Positions 24,490 to 36,746 of a stretch of 64,000 nt of DNA are shown piece after piece (position 1 is the stretch's first letter; every line of letters begins with the position of its first letter). Under the pieces are notes generated by a model. It was not told where the DNA came from and searched no databases. It worked only from the letters and a program-made list of their open reading frames with translations. This DNA comes from Culex pipiens pallens (taxonomy: Eukaryota > Arthropoda > Insecta > Diptera > Culicidae): contig NC_068937.1 in the NCBI RefSeq assembly GCF_016801865.2, forward strand, positions 125,945,429-126,009,428. Reading direction: 5' to 3'. A program made the translations under genes and the position numbers.

Positions 24490-24583
24490 CTTGCTAATTG
24501 GACGTAATTGGATTGGTGTGCAGGTGGTGAGGGGGAGGACGGGGAGGAAGCACTGAGACAATCCAATCACCAGAATAAATATA
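24490..24583 (-). promoter_or_regulatory. Candidate minus-strand promoter and 5' untranslated exon
   Basis: On the minus strand TATATTTATT (24583-24574) lies 29 bases before the A of the initiator TCAGTG (A at 24554), the standard TATA to start spacing. A 65-nt leader without ATG follows and ends at a good donor, AGCAAG/GTGAGC (exon end 24490). The first known minus-strand coding exon downstream is Skeletor at 3.2-3.7 kb, so this could be its distant first exon; that link is inference. Confidence 0.45.
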
Positions 24584-25206
24584 GCGTGGTCACGCAAACT
24601 TGGGCTTAGCTGCGTCTCGTAGACGAGGAGGAACCTCCTCTCAAAGTTGGAACATGACTGTTTGTCAGTTTGCTTCCGCTTCCCATGGAAGGTCTCTTGG
24701 TTAAGAAGAAGACAAATATAACTCAAATGCACAATCTAGAATTGAGATATTTTAGGTCAATTTAGGATGAAAATAATAACAATAACAACAGTAAGATTGA
24801 ATTAACGCTATATTTTCTTTTATTAAATATCTTTGAATCTGATCAATGAAAATAAAATGTTTTAAACGGGTTATAAGAAAACATTATCAACTAAGTTTTT
24901 CGAAAAAGTCCGATATTCAAATTTTGTACGTTAATTCCCGAATCGACTGAATTTGAATGCTGCGAATTTTTTTATTTTGGGCCATTTAGAGGAATAAGTA
25001 TTCTGAGTGATAAGGTAGATTCTTCAATTTGTTTAGGTTGTTTGAATATCAACAGCACAGTTTATTTGTAAAAGCACATCTCTACGTAATCAGACAGAGA
25101 ATTCGCTCACAATTTGCGATGTTCGTAATGTTTTCTGCCGATCGATAAATTGTTCGTATTTTCTGAGTGTTTTTTCACTTTTCAAAATATCGAGAATAAG
25201 GCTTTC
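24584..25206. other. No gene recognised
   Basis: GC-rich at the left, AT-rich to the right. Nothing with splice-site or domain support. Confidence 0.4.
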
Positions 25207-25376
25207 TACACCCTTACCAAAAATCATGATTTTTTGAGTTCCAAATCCCACTTTTCATACGATTTTTTGAGTTCAGGTACTACAACCATAAAAATAGTTA
25301 TATGGGTTGAACTGAAAAATTCGTATGAAAAGTGGGATTTGGAACTCAAAAAATCATGATTTTTGGTAAGGGTGTA
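25207..25376. mobile_element. TA-flanked hairpin MITE, about 170 bp
   Basis: Arms beginning ACACCCTTACCAAAAATCAT and their complement are almost perfect over about 65 bp each, with TA at both ends. The high identity of the arms suggests a recent insertion. Confidence 0.85.
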
Positions 25377-25560
25377 GTCACAAATTTACCAACACATTCA
25401 AAGTATGTTTACATGACAGCTGGACGTTTGTTTGCATCAGGTTTCCTATCTCTTTCTAGCAAAAGTTTTTTGTCAGGCGACTTCTAGCTGGTTTTTTTGA
25501 CTGGCTGCCCGATACGTCAGACAACATACTTCGCAGGGCTGTGACAGCTACAGCACGATC

Positions 25561-25686
25561 ATAGAGTTATCTAAGCCCGAGCTCACGCACACTAGCACCC
25601 CATTTGTTTTGCTGGCAGGTACAAAATTTAACCTCAATCTTTTTCGTGTACGTAGACGCAATACATGCGCACGTAGATAACTCTAT
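25561..25686. mobile_element. Short inverted-repeat element (ATAGAGTTATCTA ends)
   Basis: ATAGAGTTATCTA at 25561-25573 and its exact complement at 25674-25686 bound 126 bp containing CACGCACAC and GCGCACGTAG. The phrase TTTGCATCAGG occurs at 25431-25441 and 25689-25699, a possible larger duplication. Confidence 0.5.
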
Positions 25687-25822
25687 TGTTTGCATCAGGA
25701 CACTGTGACGAGGAGTTCGACATTTTTGAGTTAAATTATTTTTTTTTCACTGGGCCTAGAAAGCCTTATTAACGAGAAAACAAAAAAAAATCCATCTTGC
25801 TCCAACGCCTTGAAGTGGTTTA

Positions 25823-26741
25823 TAGGGGAGAGTGGGGAGACTTGATCCCAAGCCTGTAACTCGTCAGCATGTGGGTAAAACAATTAGCTTTGTTCTAGAA
25901 AGTTGTGCGAAATTGACTAAAACTCATTGTAGAAAACAAAGAAAAAAATTAAAAAATGGTTAAATTGAGTTAAACACATTTTCTAAGAAACTTCCAAGAA
26001 ATCTTTTTTATTTGGTTTGATAAGTATAGAAAACACTCAAAAATTATTCAAAAAAATATGTTTTATGCATGCATTGTTTGATAAACATATCAACTCCAAA
26101 ACCCTTACGCATTTGACGTTAAATTTATCGTCATACTATTTTTACAATCAATTGTTTAAAAAAGTGCGTTCAGGGAGACTTGATCCCTGCATTTTTACAG
26201 TCACTTGAATCAGCCTCAAGATTAGATAATTGGGCTGGGTTTTCGTACATAGTTTCCTTTAGTATAGTTGTACATAACTTACTGCAGTTTGAACCATTTT
26301 TCAAAAGTTTTGTAAACAAAAATTACCAGCTTTTGTAAACATGCTAAAATTTGGTCTAAAAAAGAAAATTTTAAGTTTTTAAATATTTTGCATGCTAAAC
26401 TTGTTATATTTTGAACACAAACGTACAAGTTCAATGTGAAATTGCTGTAACTTATAGGAATTAAAAGTTTGGATGAATAAGAAACATTTTGCTTAAGATT
26501 TCTTCAAAATGTTGAAAGGAGGATCAATTTACCCCCAACATTTTGAAAATGCCGGTTTAAAATATTTTTTTAAAACGCTTGGCATGATTCGAAGAGTTTA
26601 GTTTTTTTATCTGATTATCCCTTATCAGCCAAACATAGTTGAATGTTTAAGCTTTCAATTCATGCAAAAAGATCATAGTTTTGTGAGAAATTGACAGAGT
26701 TATGTGCGATACAAAAAAAAGGGGATCAAGTCTCTCCCCTA
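25823..26741. mobile_element. TA-flanked MITE, 0.9 kb (GGGGAGAGTGGGGAGACTTG ends)
   Basis: The left end TAGGGGAGAGTGGGGAGACT is mirrored by AGTCTCTCCCCTA at the right. GAGACTTGATCCC recurs internally near 26173, suggesting composite or subterminal repeats. No ORF of note; mariner-type by TA target. Confidence 0.75.
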
Positions 26742-26919
26742 ATGACTGGCAGAAAGTGTTTTCACACCCGAGATGTCGCCGTGTTGTAAACGATGTAACG
26801 GGAAAGCTGCTTAAAAGTTCTCAAAAGTTTTAAAACGACTACTGGAATCCACTAAACTCACATTAAGGTGTTAGGCAAAATTGTGAAGTATCAGGCGTGC
26901 ATTTAGGCGTTTTTGGGAC

Positions 26920-27200
26920 TGGGAAGCATCCCACATAGAAAAATGGGCGGAAAACGGCCAGAAAGCGGGGACGTTTTGCCTAAAAGCGGGCCCGATTTTC
27001 AGCACGCTTTTTCCCCTCGTTGTGGCCCATTGCGTGCCAGAATGCAACATTTAGGCGGGCGTTACGCATTTTGGCCGAGCTGTTACGCCCGTCTGTGGCA
27101 CGCTTCTGGGCACATTTTGACCACGATAACGGGCAAAAAAGCGATGGCGGAACGGGGCGCATTTTGGGGGGTGCTTCTTCTTCTTCTTTAGTATTTCCGG
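26920..27200. other. GC-rich low-copy segment with internal repeats
   Basis: Several phrases recur in altered form: GGGCGGAAAACGG, AAGCGGGCCCG, GCGGGCGTTACGC and GGCGGAACGGGGCGC. It differs sharply from the AT-rich array to its right. Open frames occur on both strands, as expected from high GC, with no known domain. Confidence 0.35.
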
Positions 27201-27289
27201 ATCCAGTTTAGAGCGGTTAGGGTGATCAATACAAATAGGGTGACAAAAAAACAAAACAGATTAAAATGTTTATTCAAAGAGTTTCTAAA

Positions 27290-30200
27290 ATTACAATAAA
27301 AGCCACTTAACCTATTTAAAACCAGCCTGTATAAATAAAAGTTGAATTAATATGTTTAACTTAATTTAAAATGGTCCTATTGGTTTAAATAACTGAATTT
27401 GATAAAATTATTTTACTAAACTTATTTTGATTAGTAATAACTTTAAATTAGTAGTAATTATTAAAATTTATTTGAAATTAGGTAAATTTTGTTAAATTAA
27501 GGAAAATTTAGATTAATTGAGTAAAATGTCAAGTTTAGTTTATTTTAGTTAAATTCAGTTTAATATAGTATATTTCAGTTAAATTTAGTTTAATTAAGTA
27601 AAATTGAGTTAAATTGATTTGAATTAAGTAAAATCTAGTTAAATTTGATTACATTTAGTTAAACATATTTGAATTCAGGTAAATTCAGTTAAGATTAGTT
27701 ATATTAAGTAAAATTAAGAAAAATTAAGCTTAATTAAGTTAAAATATGTAAAATTAAGTTAAAACCAGTTTAATTAAGTTAACTCAAAATGAAATAAGTT
27801 AAATTAAGTCAAATTCAGTTAAATAAAAACTAATAAATGAAATACTAAAATAAAAAAGTTCAATGAATATAAAAATAATAGAATAATAAAGTTAAATTAA
27901 GTTAAATAAAGTTAAATTCAGATGAATTCTGGAAATCATAGTAAAATAAAGTTAAAGTTAGGTAAATTAAGTAGAATTTAGTAAAAAATAATTACATTTG
28001 TTAAAATCTAGTTAAGTTTCGTTTAAAATTAGTCAAATATAGTTAAATTTAGTTTAAATTAGTTTAATTCAGTTTATTTTTGTTTATTTAGTTGACTTTA
28101 GCTAAATTTGATTAAATTCAGTTTCATTAATTTAAGTTTTGTCAAATTAAGTTTAATTTAGTTAACAATACGAAGTTAAATTGTTTCTTATTGATTTAAA
28201 TTGATCTGAATTTAGTTAAATTTAGTTTTATTAAATTAAATTAAGTAGGTTTGGGTAAAATTAATTAAAATTAAGTAAAAATAAGCTTAATTAAGTTAAA
28301 ATATGTAAAATTGATTTAAATTTACAAATATTAAGTTAATAAAATAAGTTAAATTTGGTTAAGTTACTTTTAAATTTAATCAAAGATAGCTAAATTTAGT
28401 TAAATTTAGTTTATTTAAGTGTAATTAAGTTCAATTAAGACAATTTAAGTTAAAAAATGGTAAAAATTGATTGAAATTTCGTAAAATTTAGGTAAATTTG
28501 ATAACATTTCATTAAATTTGATTAAACTTCGTTAAATTTGATCAAATTGAAGTAAATTAGATTAAATTTGGTCAAATTTAGTTCAATTTGGTCAAATTTA
28601 GTTCAATTTGATTAACTTAATTTAGTTAAATCAAGCTTCAAATTGATTTCAATTTAGTTAAATTTATATTTATCAAATCTAGTAAAAAATAGTTAAATTT
28701 AGTCAAATTTAGTTAAATATAGTTAAATTAAGTTTAGATTACTTGAAATTTGGTAAATTAAATAAATTTAACTTTTGTTTAGATCATTTAAATTAGTTAA
28801 TTCTGTTAAACTAAGCTAAATTTGTTTGAATTTTGTAAAATGTTGTTAAATTTAGTAAAATTATGTTGAATTTAAATAAATTTTGTTAAATAAAGTTAAA
28901 TTTAGTTAAATTCAATTACAATAAGAACATTAAGTTATTTTTAGATAAATTTAGTTTGATTCAGTTAAATTTTATTTAATTCAGTTAAATTAAGTTAAAC
29001 TCCGTCAATTTTATCTATGTTTTGTTAATTTTGGTTAAATTAAGTTATTTTTAGATATGTTCAGTTACAGTAAACTAATTTTAATTAAATTCAGTTAAAC
29101 TAAAAAAAACAGATAAATTTGTTAAATTTGTCTTAATTTAGTTTGATAAAGTTAAATTTAGTAAAATTTTGCTAAATTCAGTTAAATGTTGTTAAATTTT
29201 ATTCAATTAGGATGAATTCAGTAAAATTTAGTTAAATAAAACAAAATGAAGTTAAATTTAGTTACACTAAGTTAAATAATGTTAAATAGAGTTTGCTAAG
29301 TATAGTTAAATATAGTGAAATTTAGATAAATTAAGTTAAGTTAAGATATATTTAGATAACTTAAGTTGAATTAAGGTAAAATTGAGTTAAATAAAGTTAA
29401 ATAAAGTTCAATGAAGTTAAATTGAGTTAAATGAAATTTAGTAAAATTTAAGTAAACTAAGTTAATTTACGTAAAATTAAGTTAAATTACGTTAAATTAA
29501 CATAAATTTTGTTGAAATAAGTTTTATTAAGAAAAATATACTTAAATTTAACTAAATTAAGTTAAATTTAGTTGAAATTTGTTTAATTCAGTTAAATTTA
29601 AATAAATAAAGAAAAAATATGCTGATTATGTAAAAACAAGTAAATTTAATTTAATTTAGTTAAAATATGTAAATTTTTTACAAAATTAATTTTAACTAGG
29701 TTTTTAATTTCATCATTAATTTCTGAATTAAAATAACTCTAACTAAAGTTAACTAAATTTAAATTAATTTCATTTAATGTTAACTGAATCTTACTACTAA
29801 AATTAACTAAAATCAAATTACTAAAGTTAACTATATTGAACAAAATTGAAATTAATAAAAATGAATAAAAAATAACTAAATTGAAACAAATAACTAAATT
29901 TGAATCAATTGACTTTTTTTTAATCCACATGATTTTTACGAAATTCAATTTAATTTTACTTAATTTAACAAAATTTTGCCAAATTCAACTAAATTTTACT
30001 TAATTGAGCTGAATCAAACTAAATTTAACTTAATTTCACTAAATTTAACTTAATTTTACTTAACATAACTAAATTTAACTTAGTTTTACAGATTTTACTA
30101 AATTTTACTAAATTCAGCAACATTTTACTAAATTCAACCCTTTTTAATAGAACCATCCATAAACCACGTTACCATTTTTTTTGGAATCTGTATAACTAAA

Positions 30201-31130
30201 TTTTAATCAATTAAACTTAATTCAACGTAATTTAACTTAATTTACCTAAATTTGACAAAATTTTACTAAATTAAACTGAATTAAACTAAATTTAACATAA
30301 TTAAAATTAATTTACCAATTTTTTTATATTTTTCCTAAATTTAACTAAACTTAACTTCATTTAACCTTTTAACTATATTTAACTAAATTCAACTTTATTT
30401 AACTTAATTTACCTAAATTTTACTTAATATAACATAATCTAACAAAATTTTACTGAATTTTGCACAATTTAACATAATTTATCTTAATTTGACAAAATTT
30501 TGTAAAATTTAGTTGAATTTTGAAAATTATGCTCAATTTGATAAAATTATGTAACATTGTAAAATTGATTTTAATTTAGTAAATTTAATTAAAATTTAGT
30601 CAAATTGATTTAAATTTTGTTAAATGTAGTTAAATGTGGTTTAATTTAATAAAATTAGGTATTATTTAGTTAAATTTTGTAATATTAAAATAAATTGATA
30701 TAAATTTAGTACAATAAAAAAAATAGTACGATTGAATATAATTGAATTAAATTTATTAAAAATTATTAAAATTTCATTGAACTGATTTAAATTTACTTAC
30801 ATTAAAATTTTGTCAAATTAATAAAGAATTAGTTAAATTGATTTAAATTAGTTGGAATTTAGTAATTTCTAGTTAAATTTGTTTAAATTTTGTTAAATTT
30901 AGTTTAACTTAGTTAAATTTACTTTTATTTAAGTAAAATAATTTAAAATGACTGCCTAAATTAGTTCAAGTTTGTTAATTTTCGTAAATTGTAATAAGAA
31001 TCACTCAAAATTACAAAAGTTAAAGAACTTAAATTTTTAAGCTAGTTTAATTAGTTAAATTTAGTAAAATGTTCGTAATTGTTTTAATTTCAATTAAAAT
31101 TTAGTTGTGTTTAGTTAAAATTTCTTAACA
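27290..31130. repeat. AT-rich degenerate tandem array, 10-bp period
   Basis: About 3.8 kb consists of diverged monomers close to AGTTAAATTT, often spaced exactly 10 bp. From about 27450 to 29700 the plus strand carries AGTTAAATT; from about 29735 to 30500 it carries the complement AACTAAATTTAACTT; from about 30510 onward it returns to AGTTAAATT. A non-array piece with ACCATCCATAAACCACG interrupts at about 30145-30190. No gene is present. The even A/T tract spacing would be expected to curve DNA. Confidence 0.85.
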
Positions 31131-31584
31131 AATGGTGTCCTGTTTTCATGTTGTTGTATTTTTTTTTTGTATTTTTGTAGATTCGATCTGTTTTTTTAAT
31201 TTCGAGAAAATTAGTATTATTTTGGTTTATTGTTTTTGTTTAGTTGTATGTTCGTAGCTGTGGTTTTTGGTATTTTGTATCTTTGAATCGATGTATTTAT
31301 GTAGTTGGGAATTTCTACAACTTTAAACAAATATTAAGTAATGATGGAAACTTTATGTCGTAAAAGAAATACTGAGCGAACGAAACACAATAAAAAATCG
31401 ATAAAAAAATAATGTTTTGGGGAGACATTCAACTAAAATAAAAAAAAAAATAACATTGAACTTTGAGTAGTAAAATAAAAGCTACATTCCTGCAGATGAA
31501 GCAGAACAAAAAGGGTGCGAGAAGTCAATTCTCTCTCGGAAGAAGAAAAGGGACAAAATGCGGAGCACTCTAGCAAATCAACTC
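31131..31584. other. AT-rich flank of the array, no gene
   Basis: Poly-T and poly-A runs, then a short transition to GC-rich sequence near 31500. Confidence 0.4.
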
Positions 31585-32767
31585 TTGCCACTAACGGAAC
31601 TCTTGCCGGAGCGACCTCGGCCGGCCCCGGCGGCGTGGCGTCCCGGAAGTTGTGAGAGGTTGCATCTGCTGCAGCGAGTTGGGCAGCTCGGTCACGGTTG
31701 ATCCGCCGGGGAACAATTAAGGAACAACTAGTTGGCCACCGACGGCTGCGGTGGCGGCGCAGAGAATTGTTTCCCTCCGGCGACCGTTTGGCTCAGCGCC
31801 GACAAACTGCGCTGGATGTTGGGGCAGACGGACGGGATAAACTGCTGCACGGCCGGGTTGGCGGCGGTCGGTTCGACGGCCTGCTCGTACAACATCTTGC
31901 GCAGCAGCTCGTTCTGAATGATGCTCTGTGTGTGAATCTGCAGCTCTTGCGGGGTCGGAATGTGCGGCTGGTGTTGCTTTGTGTCGGCCACAATGATATC
32001 CATGGCATTCTTCTCGCTCTGCTGGTTCTGGGCCAGGAGTTAGTTGCCTGTTCGGTTTCAGGTCACCATGATGACCAGCACCAGTTGACACGGCGGAACT
32101 AATCGCTGGAGCGCGGTCCGGATTGGGCGCCACCGACCCCGTTCCGCTGGCCTGACCTCTGCTTGTCATTCCCCTCCGGCTCCTCCTCGATGACCGTGTC
32201 CTGGAGGCGGTAGTAGTGATGTTTGCGACAGGACGAAATTCCGAGCGGCCGGGTACGGTCTGGACTAGCCGCCGGATCGAGGGACGTTGCAGGACACGCT
32301 CGATGAGGGGATTCACTTTGTTGGGCTGGACTTGCGGACGCAAACGCGGTGGCAAACGGCGGAATGATGACGGATTGCTCGTTTTCGTGTTCATGGTGGG
32401 GTCATCAACCGGGTAGCTCGACACTCCTGGTGAAGCTGGTCGAAAGTGGGAAACGGTTGGCAGCTGGTGGAGGTGGCTGAAATTTGTGTAAATAATAAGG
32501 TTAGGTTTAATTAGAAAAATCTGTAACTCACCATCGCCTCCGCTGTGTGCTTCTCCGGTCGTCCCCAAATCTTTTGCACCAAGCGCCAGATCCAGCGGCG
32601 TCTCCCGATTCCCCCCTTCAGTGTTCAATTCCTGCTCCATCTGGTCCTGCTCCGGAGAATCAAACTCAAGTTCGGTCGTAGCGAGTTGCCTATAGACCGG
32701 AACGCGGTCAACTGATTCACGCAAGGCCGATTTGCGTTGCGTTGGGGGATCCGTCCGTCCTTGCCCT
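31585..32767 (-). pseudogene. Multiply frameshifted 4E-T-like pseudogene retaining introns
   Basis: Protein-like segments follow one another on the minus strand in different frames: DRVPVYRQLATTELEF and EQDQMEQELN (32767-32532), then PPPPAANRFP, TFDQLHQ, DDPTMNTKTSNPSSF, EEEPEG and NPDRAPAIS, then NQQSEKNAMDIIVADTKQ and PTPQELQIHTQSIIQN (exon from 32027), ending at TAG 31730-31728. A 55-nt intron (32531-32477, GTGAGT...TTTCAG) and acceptors at 32768 and 32028 remain, so it is not a processed copy. The order and motifs resemble the C-terminal half of insect 4E-T, the eIF4E-binding P-body protein; that match is from family knowledge and not a search. At least three frame changes and early stops indicate a dead duplicate. 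Downstream LPNSLQQM and GRSGKSSVSGKS in other frames extend the homology to about 31585. Confidence 0.55.
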
Positions 32768-33519
32768 GATAAAAAGTCTAACTAACAGGATATCGTTGCC
32801 AAATAAAATTACTATTACTATTACTATTACTATTTTTCAACGCCGGTCTTGCGCCGGGCTGCGCGGCTTTTGGGCACGGGTTCTTTTTGCGTGCGAGTAG
32901 GCTTTGCAGCAGTTTGGCCGTGACAAGCTTGCACCAGAGATGTTGCGGTAGTTTGAGCTGCGAGAATGATTTTCCGCGGTTGATCGGGGAGGACTTTCAA
33001 ATTTATCAACAAAAACACGTGCAAGAAGCATTTTTTTTGACAGCCGCCGGTCGCGTTACGAAATGGGAATGTGTGCATGCGCGCGGGCATCAAGAGAATA
33101 TGTTGGTGTGCGTGTGCAACCAAAAATATTTTTTAAGGATTGTGTCTAGACTAAAGGCGTCTTAACTGGCACTGGCAACCCACAATAATCGCCCGCTCCC
33201 CCCCCAAAAGTTAGAGTGGGATACTGCGACTGAGCGCTCGGTGCGTCTTCACTACGACAAACGCAAACGTACCGAGTGAACCACCTTGGCTCATACGCTG
33301 GGTTCATGCCAGACACGAAACCGAGCCGACGAGCCGACGCGTAGCTTGGTGCGCTGGTACGATGAACCAAACTACCAATACACAAATGGGTTCGGGCTCG
33401 TACCGAAGCTAGAACGATTAGAGAATGAGCAAGAAAAAAAAAAAGAAAAACAGAAGAATGAGCATGCGGCTTCAGAACGAATAGCTGCTTGCGTTGTGTT
33501 TGCGTTCACTTAAGCATAG
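32768..33519. other. Mixed block without a confirmed gene
   Basis: It begins with a (TTACTA)n microsatellite at 32805-32834. The rest, to 33519, is GC-richer with short open frames on both strands. Further upstream exons of the 4E-T-like pseudogene may be here but I could not recognise any. Confidence 0.35.
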
Positions 33520-34480
33520 CATTGATTGTCATGATAGGCGATGTGTGATGAACGAGCAATCGATAGGGCAACTTGTACAAAAAGGGGGTGTAGTATCAAA
33601 CGCGCCAGCATTACCCGTGTCTGCATGTGAAGCTTGACAACTGGTCGACGAGACGTCGATCGTCCATGATTTTTTGCAGATTTTTGATTTTGAGTCGGAG
33701 CCAAAAGCAAATTCTATGTCTTTCTTGAGTAAGAAAGGCAAAAATAGAAATTTTCTAAAATCTGAACGGCAAATCCGATTGGGGTAAAATTTGTTTAAGA
33801 AGCTTGATTATGGTCTGGATTATGATATGGAGAAAAATATTTAGATAAAATGCCAAAGGAATAGTTTTGGAATTTGGTGAAAAATTGGCTTTTACCTTCT
33901 TTAGGGGTTTTTTCCCTCACAGTAAATTAGTCCAACAGTTGTAAATCAAGAACCACATTACCAACATGGATGAAAATTTGGGAGGATGTAGGGCTCGAAA
34001 AATGCAATTTTTCGGATAAATAAACGATCTGAACATTTCAATTGTCGACCGACTTTTTATTAGAAAACCACCTGATCAGGTGAAAACATATTCCGAGTCC
34101 CCTAAAGCAATGTATAAATTTAAATTTTGGTATGAAACTGGTTCAGGTTCAGCACATCCCCTTTCAAATGCGCCCAAGAGAGCTTAAATCCATTATAAGG
34201 GCTCTGAGAAACCCCCTACCACAAAATTGAGCACTTTTTTACCACACACGGACGCCACACGTGCTCTACGGTAAATTGATCCCCAAAATACGGATATTTG
34301 AGATAGACCAACTCTGTCATTGTCAAACGATCGGGCGTCGAAAATCGATCGTCCATGATTTTTTGCAGATTTTTCGAATGAATATTTCTCGAGAAATGAT
34401 TGGATAACGAAAAGCTTGATTTTGAGTCGGAGCCAAAAGCAAATCAAATACCTTACTTTAGTAAGAAAGGTTTAACAAAT
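33520..34480. repeat. Dispersed repeat with duplicated GTCGGAGCCAAAAGCAAAT phrase
   Basis: CGATCGTCCATGATTTTTTG and GAGTCGGAGCCAAAAGCAAA occur at about 33657-33712 and again at 34347-34443, followed each time by AGTAAGAAAGG. The two copies are direct repeats about 690 bp apart, as in a truncated tandem or a retroelement with repeated ends. No ORF with known motifs. Confidence 0.5.
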
Positions 34481-34599
34481 AAAAACTGTGTTGTTTTTTT
34501 TTTTTTTTTTTTGCAAATCATGTTTAAGTGACAGAAAGTGTAGTTAAAAATCACCAAATTTTGTTCAACTATATATATTTTTTTTTAGTTTAATCCTTA

Positions 34600-34760
34600 T
34601 TCTTACCTACAAGTTTGCCGAAAAATTCTTTCAAAAGATACAGATTTTTGTATGGACTTTGGGCAATGGCTTCTTTGGGCATACCGAAGGCACCAAAAAT
34701 ACAAAAAATCTCAGAGAATTGCTCAGTTTCCCCCACTGCACTGACTTCCGCTGTTGTTAA
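34600..34760. repeat. Fragment related to the foldback at 5441-9278
   Basis: Shared phrases are CCTACAA-TTTGCCGAA, TTCAAAAGATACAGATTTTT and GGCTTCTTTGGGCATACCGA. It is a short relic. Confidence 0.55.
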
Positions 34761-34894
34761 TTTAGATGAATTCTCCCTGGACCTGCACCTATCTGTGAAT
34801 GACTTTATGCCTCAATCAGGAAGACAAGTCTAACTTCATTCTAACTTCATAAACCGATCATGAGTTGATTAAAGATTAATAGAAAAAAAGGAAT

Positions 34895-36240
34895 CATCTC
34901 ACCAAGGATGCTGACTGTGTTATGTATAAAATTACATAACTGATGACGGCTCGGGTCTCCCCGCACAACGCAGAGCCGTGGGATCTCGGGCCATAAATTT
35001 GCGTCATCCCTCCTCGGAATTGGTTCTACTACCGCCAACTGGCACTGAGAGTGCGGTCTCGACCGATCTCAAGGTAATCCCACGTTGGAGGCGGGCTCAG
35101 ATTAGGCTTAGGGTATGGCCTACATTTTCGCTGCGTCCAAATTGGCAACCTCAAACGCGACTTGATGAAGAACTTCGCATCGCCGCCGGATGAGGCCAAT
35201 TTCAGACAACGGTTTCCCTCCTTTGGCCGTAGAATTAGAGCCCTCCGCTGACATGGTCATGGCCACACGGCCAAACGGTGGAGCTGATGGGAGAGAGAAC
35301 AGAAGATGGGCGTTGCTTTGAGAGGTCGAGACTGGCTACAGTGTAGCCTCTGGAATAGGGGTCTCTTGGTTAACCTCTGGTGGTGTTGCAAGATGTAATT
35401 TATTTGTAGATCATGGGTTAAGAACCGTTCCAAGATCTAGAACATCGAACGGAACTGTCGTAGCTGTGCACAAAAACTTTAAAATAATGATCATGCTATT
35501 TTAAGAACTCGTTCCATTCTGGACGCAACACCTGAGACTTGAAAGATCTTTGCAACACCTGCTGTTCGATCGACACACCTAATTTAAATATCATTAGGCA
35601 TTAGGCAGCACTTCCATCGTAAACTGCTGCGTCTAGTGACTGTGACTGGTTCTAGACTCTGCTGTGCACCCATCACGATCTGGGAGTTCCACGAAACAAT
35701 CTGTAGAACCTGTCATGGGGTATCAAAGTGTATTCTGGCACAGTGTTGAGCTCAAAATTAAAATTTTGGGTTAATCGCCGACTAACTGAATTCCACAAAC
35801 GAAAAGCCATGTCTATGTTTTGGATGTAAGCCCAACATTGGACCACATCCCCTACAATCAGGAACGGAAGAGCAGCGAATGCCTTCATGCTGCGGTTAGG
35901 TGTGAGGTCATGGCCGTGACCTACGAGGATGAGCAGCGGACGCCACCGGGTGGTTTGAAAGGAAGTCGCAAGTGACGGGATATTAGCCGCAGTATCTAGC
36001 CTAAAGCTATTCTAATAAAAGGTTGGACGAGAGCTGCAGAACTGGTTCTGAATGTCAGCTAGATGGAGGATCTCAGAGGGGACTGCGGGAGACCTGATAA
36101 AGGTGCACCGTAGGCATTGGGAGCGTGATTGTGATCGATTGTCGTGATTTGAGGGAGTTAATTGATTATCGAGGGGTTAAGTAGTAATGAATTAAGAATT
36201 CTGATGGAAATTGAATAGTAAATTGAAATGTGAGACTAAA
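34895..36240. other. GC-richer degraded block, possible retroelement remnant
   Basis: About 1.3 kb of distinct composition, beginning near ACCAAGGATGCTGACTGTG and fading into AT-rich sequence after TGATCGATTGTCGTGATTTG. It contains no long open frame and no recognisable reverse transcriptase or gag motif. The shape, dense at the start with an AT-rich tail, suggests the 3' part of a decayed non-LTR element, but this is a guess. Confidence 0.3.
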
Positions 36241-36312
36241 AATTTTCAAAAAAAAAATGAATAAATAGAATAAGCGATTTTGGTAATGATATGACGAAAC
36301 ACTCAAAAACTA

Positions 36313-36744
36313 CACGAAAAAAAAAAACAATTCTTGAAATCGTGCATTAAATTCACGAATGCGAGAACCCCAAAGGAATATATTCATATTCACGTTTATA
36401 GTGCAAATGCACCATACTGGCCCTGATCGCAAAAATGTCCCATATGCATTTTCATCGATTTTGAGTTATTGATGCAGTTTGGTTTAAAATCGTGAGCTCT
36501 TTCAGAAAAGCATATAACATCCAGTACTTTGTTCTAGAAATCAGGAGGAAATCCATATTTTTTGCGAAAACTTAACACGTAGCCTTATGTGTGGGACAAA
36601 CTTGTTATGCATTTTACTCAGCTTGCTGTTTTTGCATATGGGACATTTATGCGAACATGGGCAGCATACTCATGAATAAATTCCTTCATGGTTCTCACAT
36701 TTGTGAACATAATTCACGATTACGAGAATTATTTTTTTTCTGTG
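36313..36744. mobile_element. TA-flanked hairpin MITE interrupted by another MITE
   Basis: Left end TA-CACGAAAAAAA and right end TTTTTTTTCTGTG-TA; inward arms include GGAATATATTCAT and its partner ATGAATAAATTCC. It is split at 36417-36664 by a CATA-flanked element. Confidence 0.7.
36417..36664. mobile_element. CATA-flanked MITE, 248 bp
   Basis: Ends CTGGCCCTGATCGC and GCGAACATGGGCAG with inner TCCCATATGCA / GCATATGGGACA pairs. CATA is present at 36413-36416 and 36665-36668. Related fragments lie at 38-70 and 19040-19110. Confidence 0.7.
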
Positions 36745-36746
36745 TA

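Noticed and set aside
31717..32724. Single 335-codon minus-strand protein
   Set aside because: The frame reads through a clear 55-nt intron, starts at TTG and translates the 3' half in a wrong frame; better seen as a frameshifted pseudogene.
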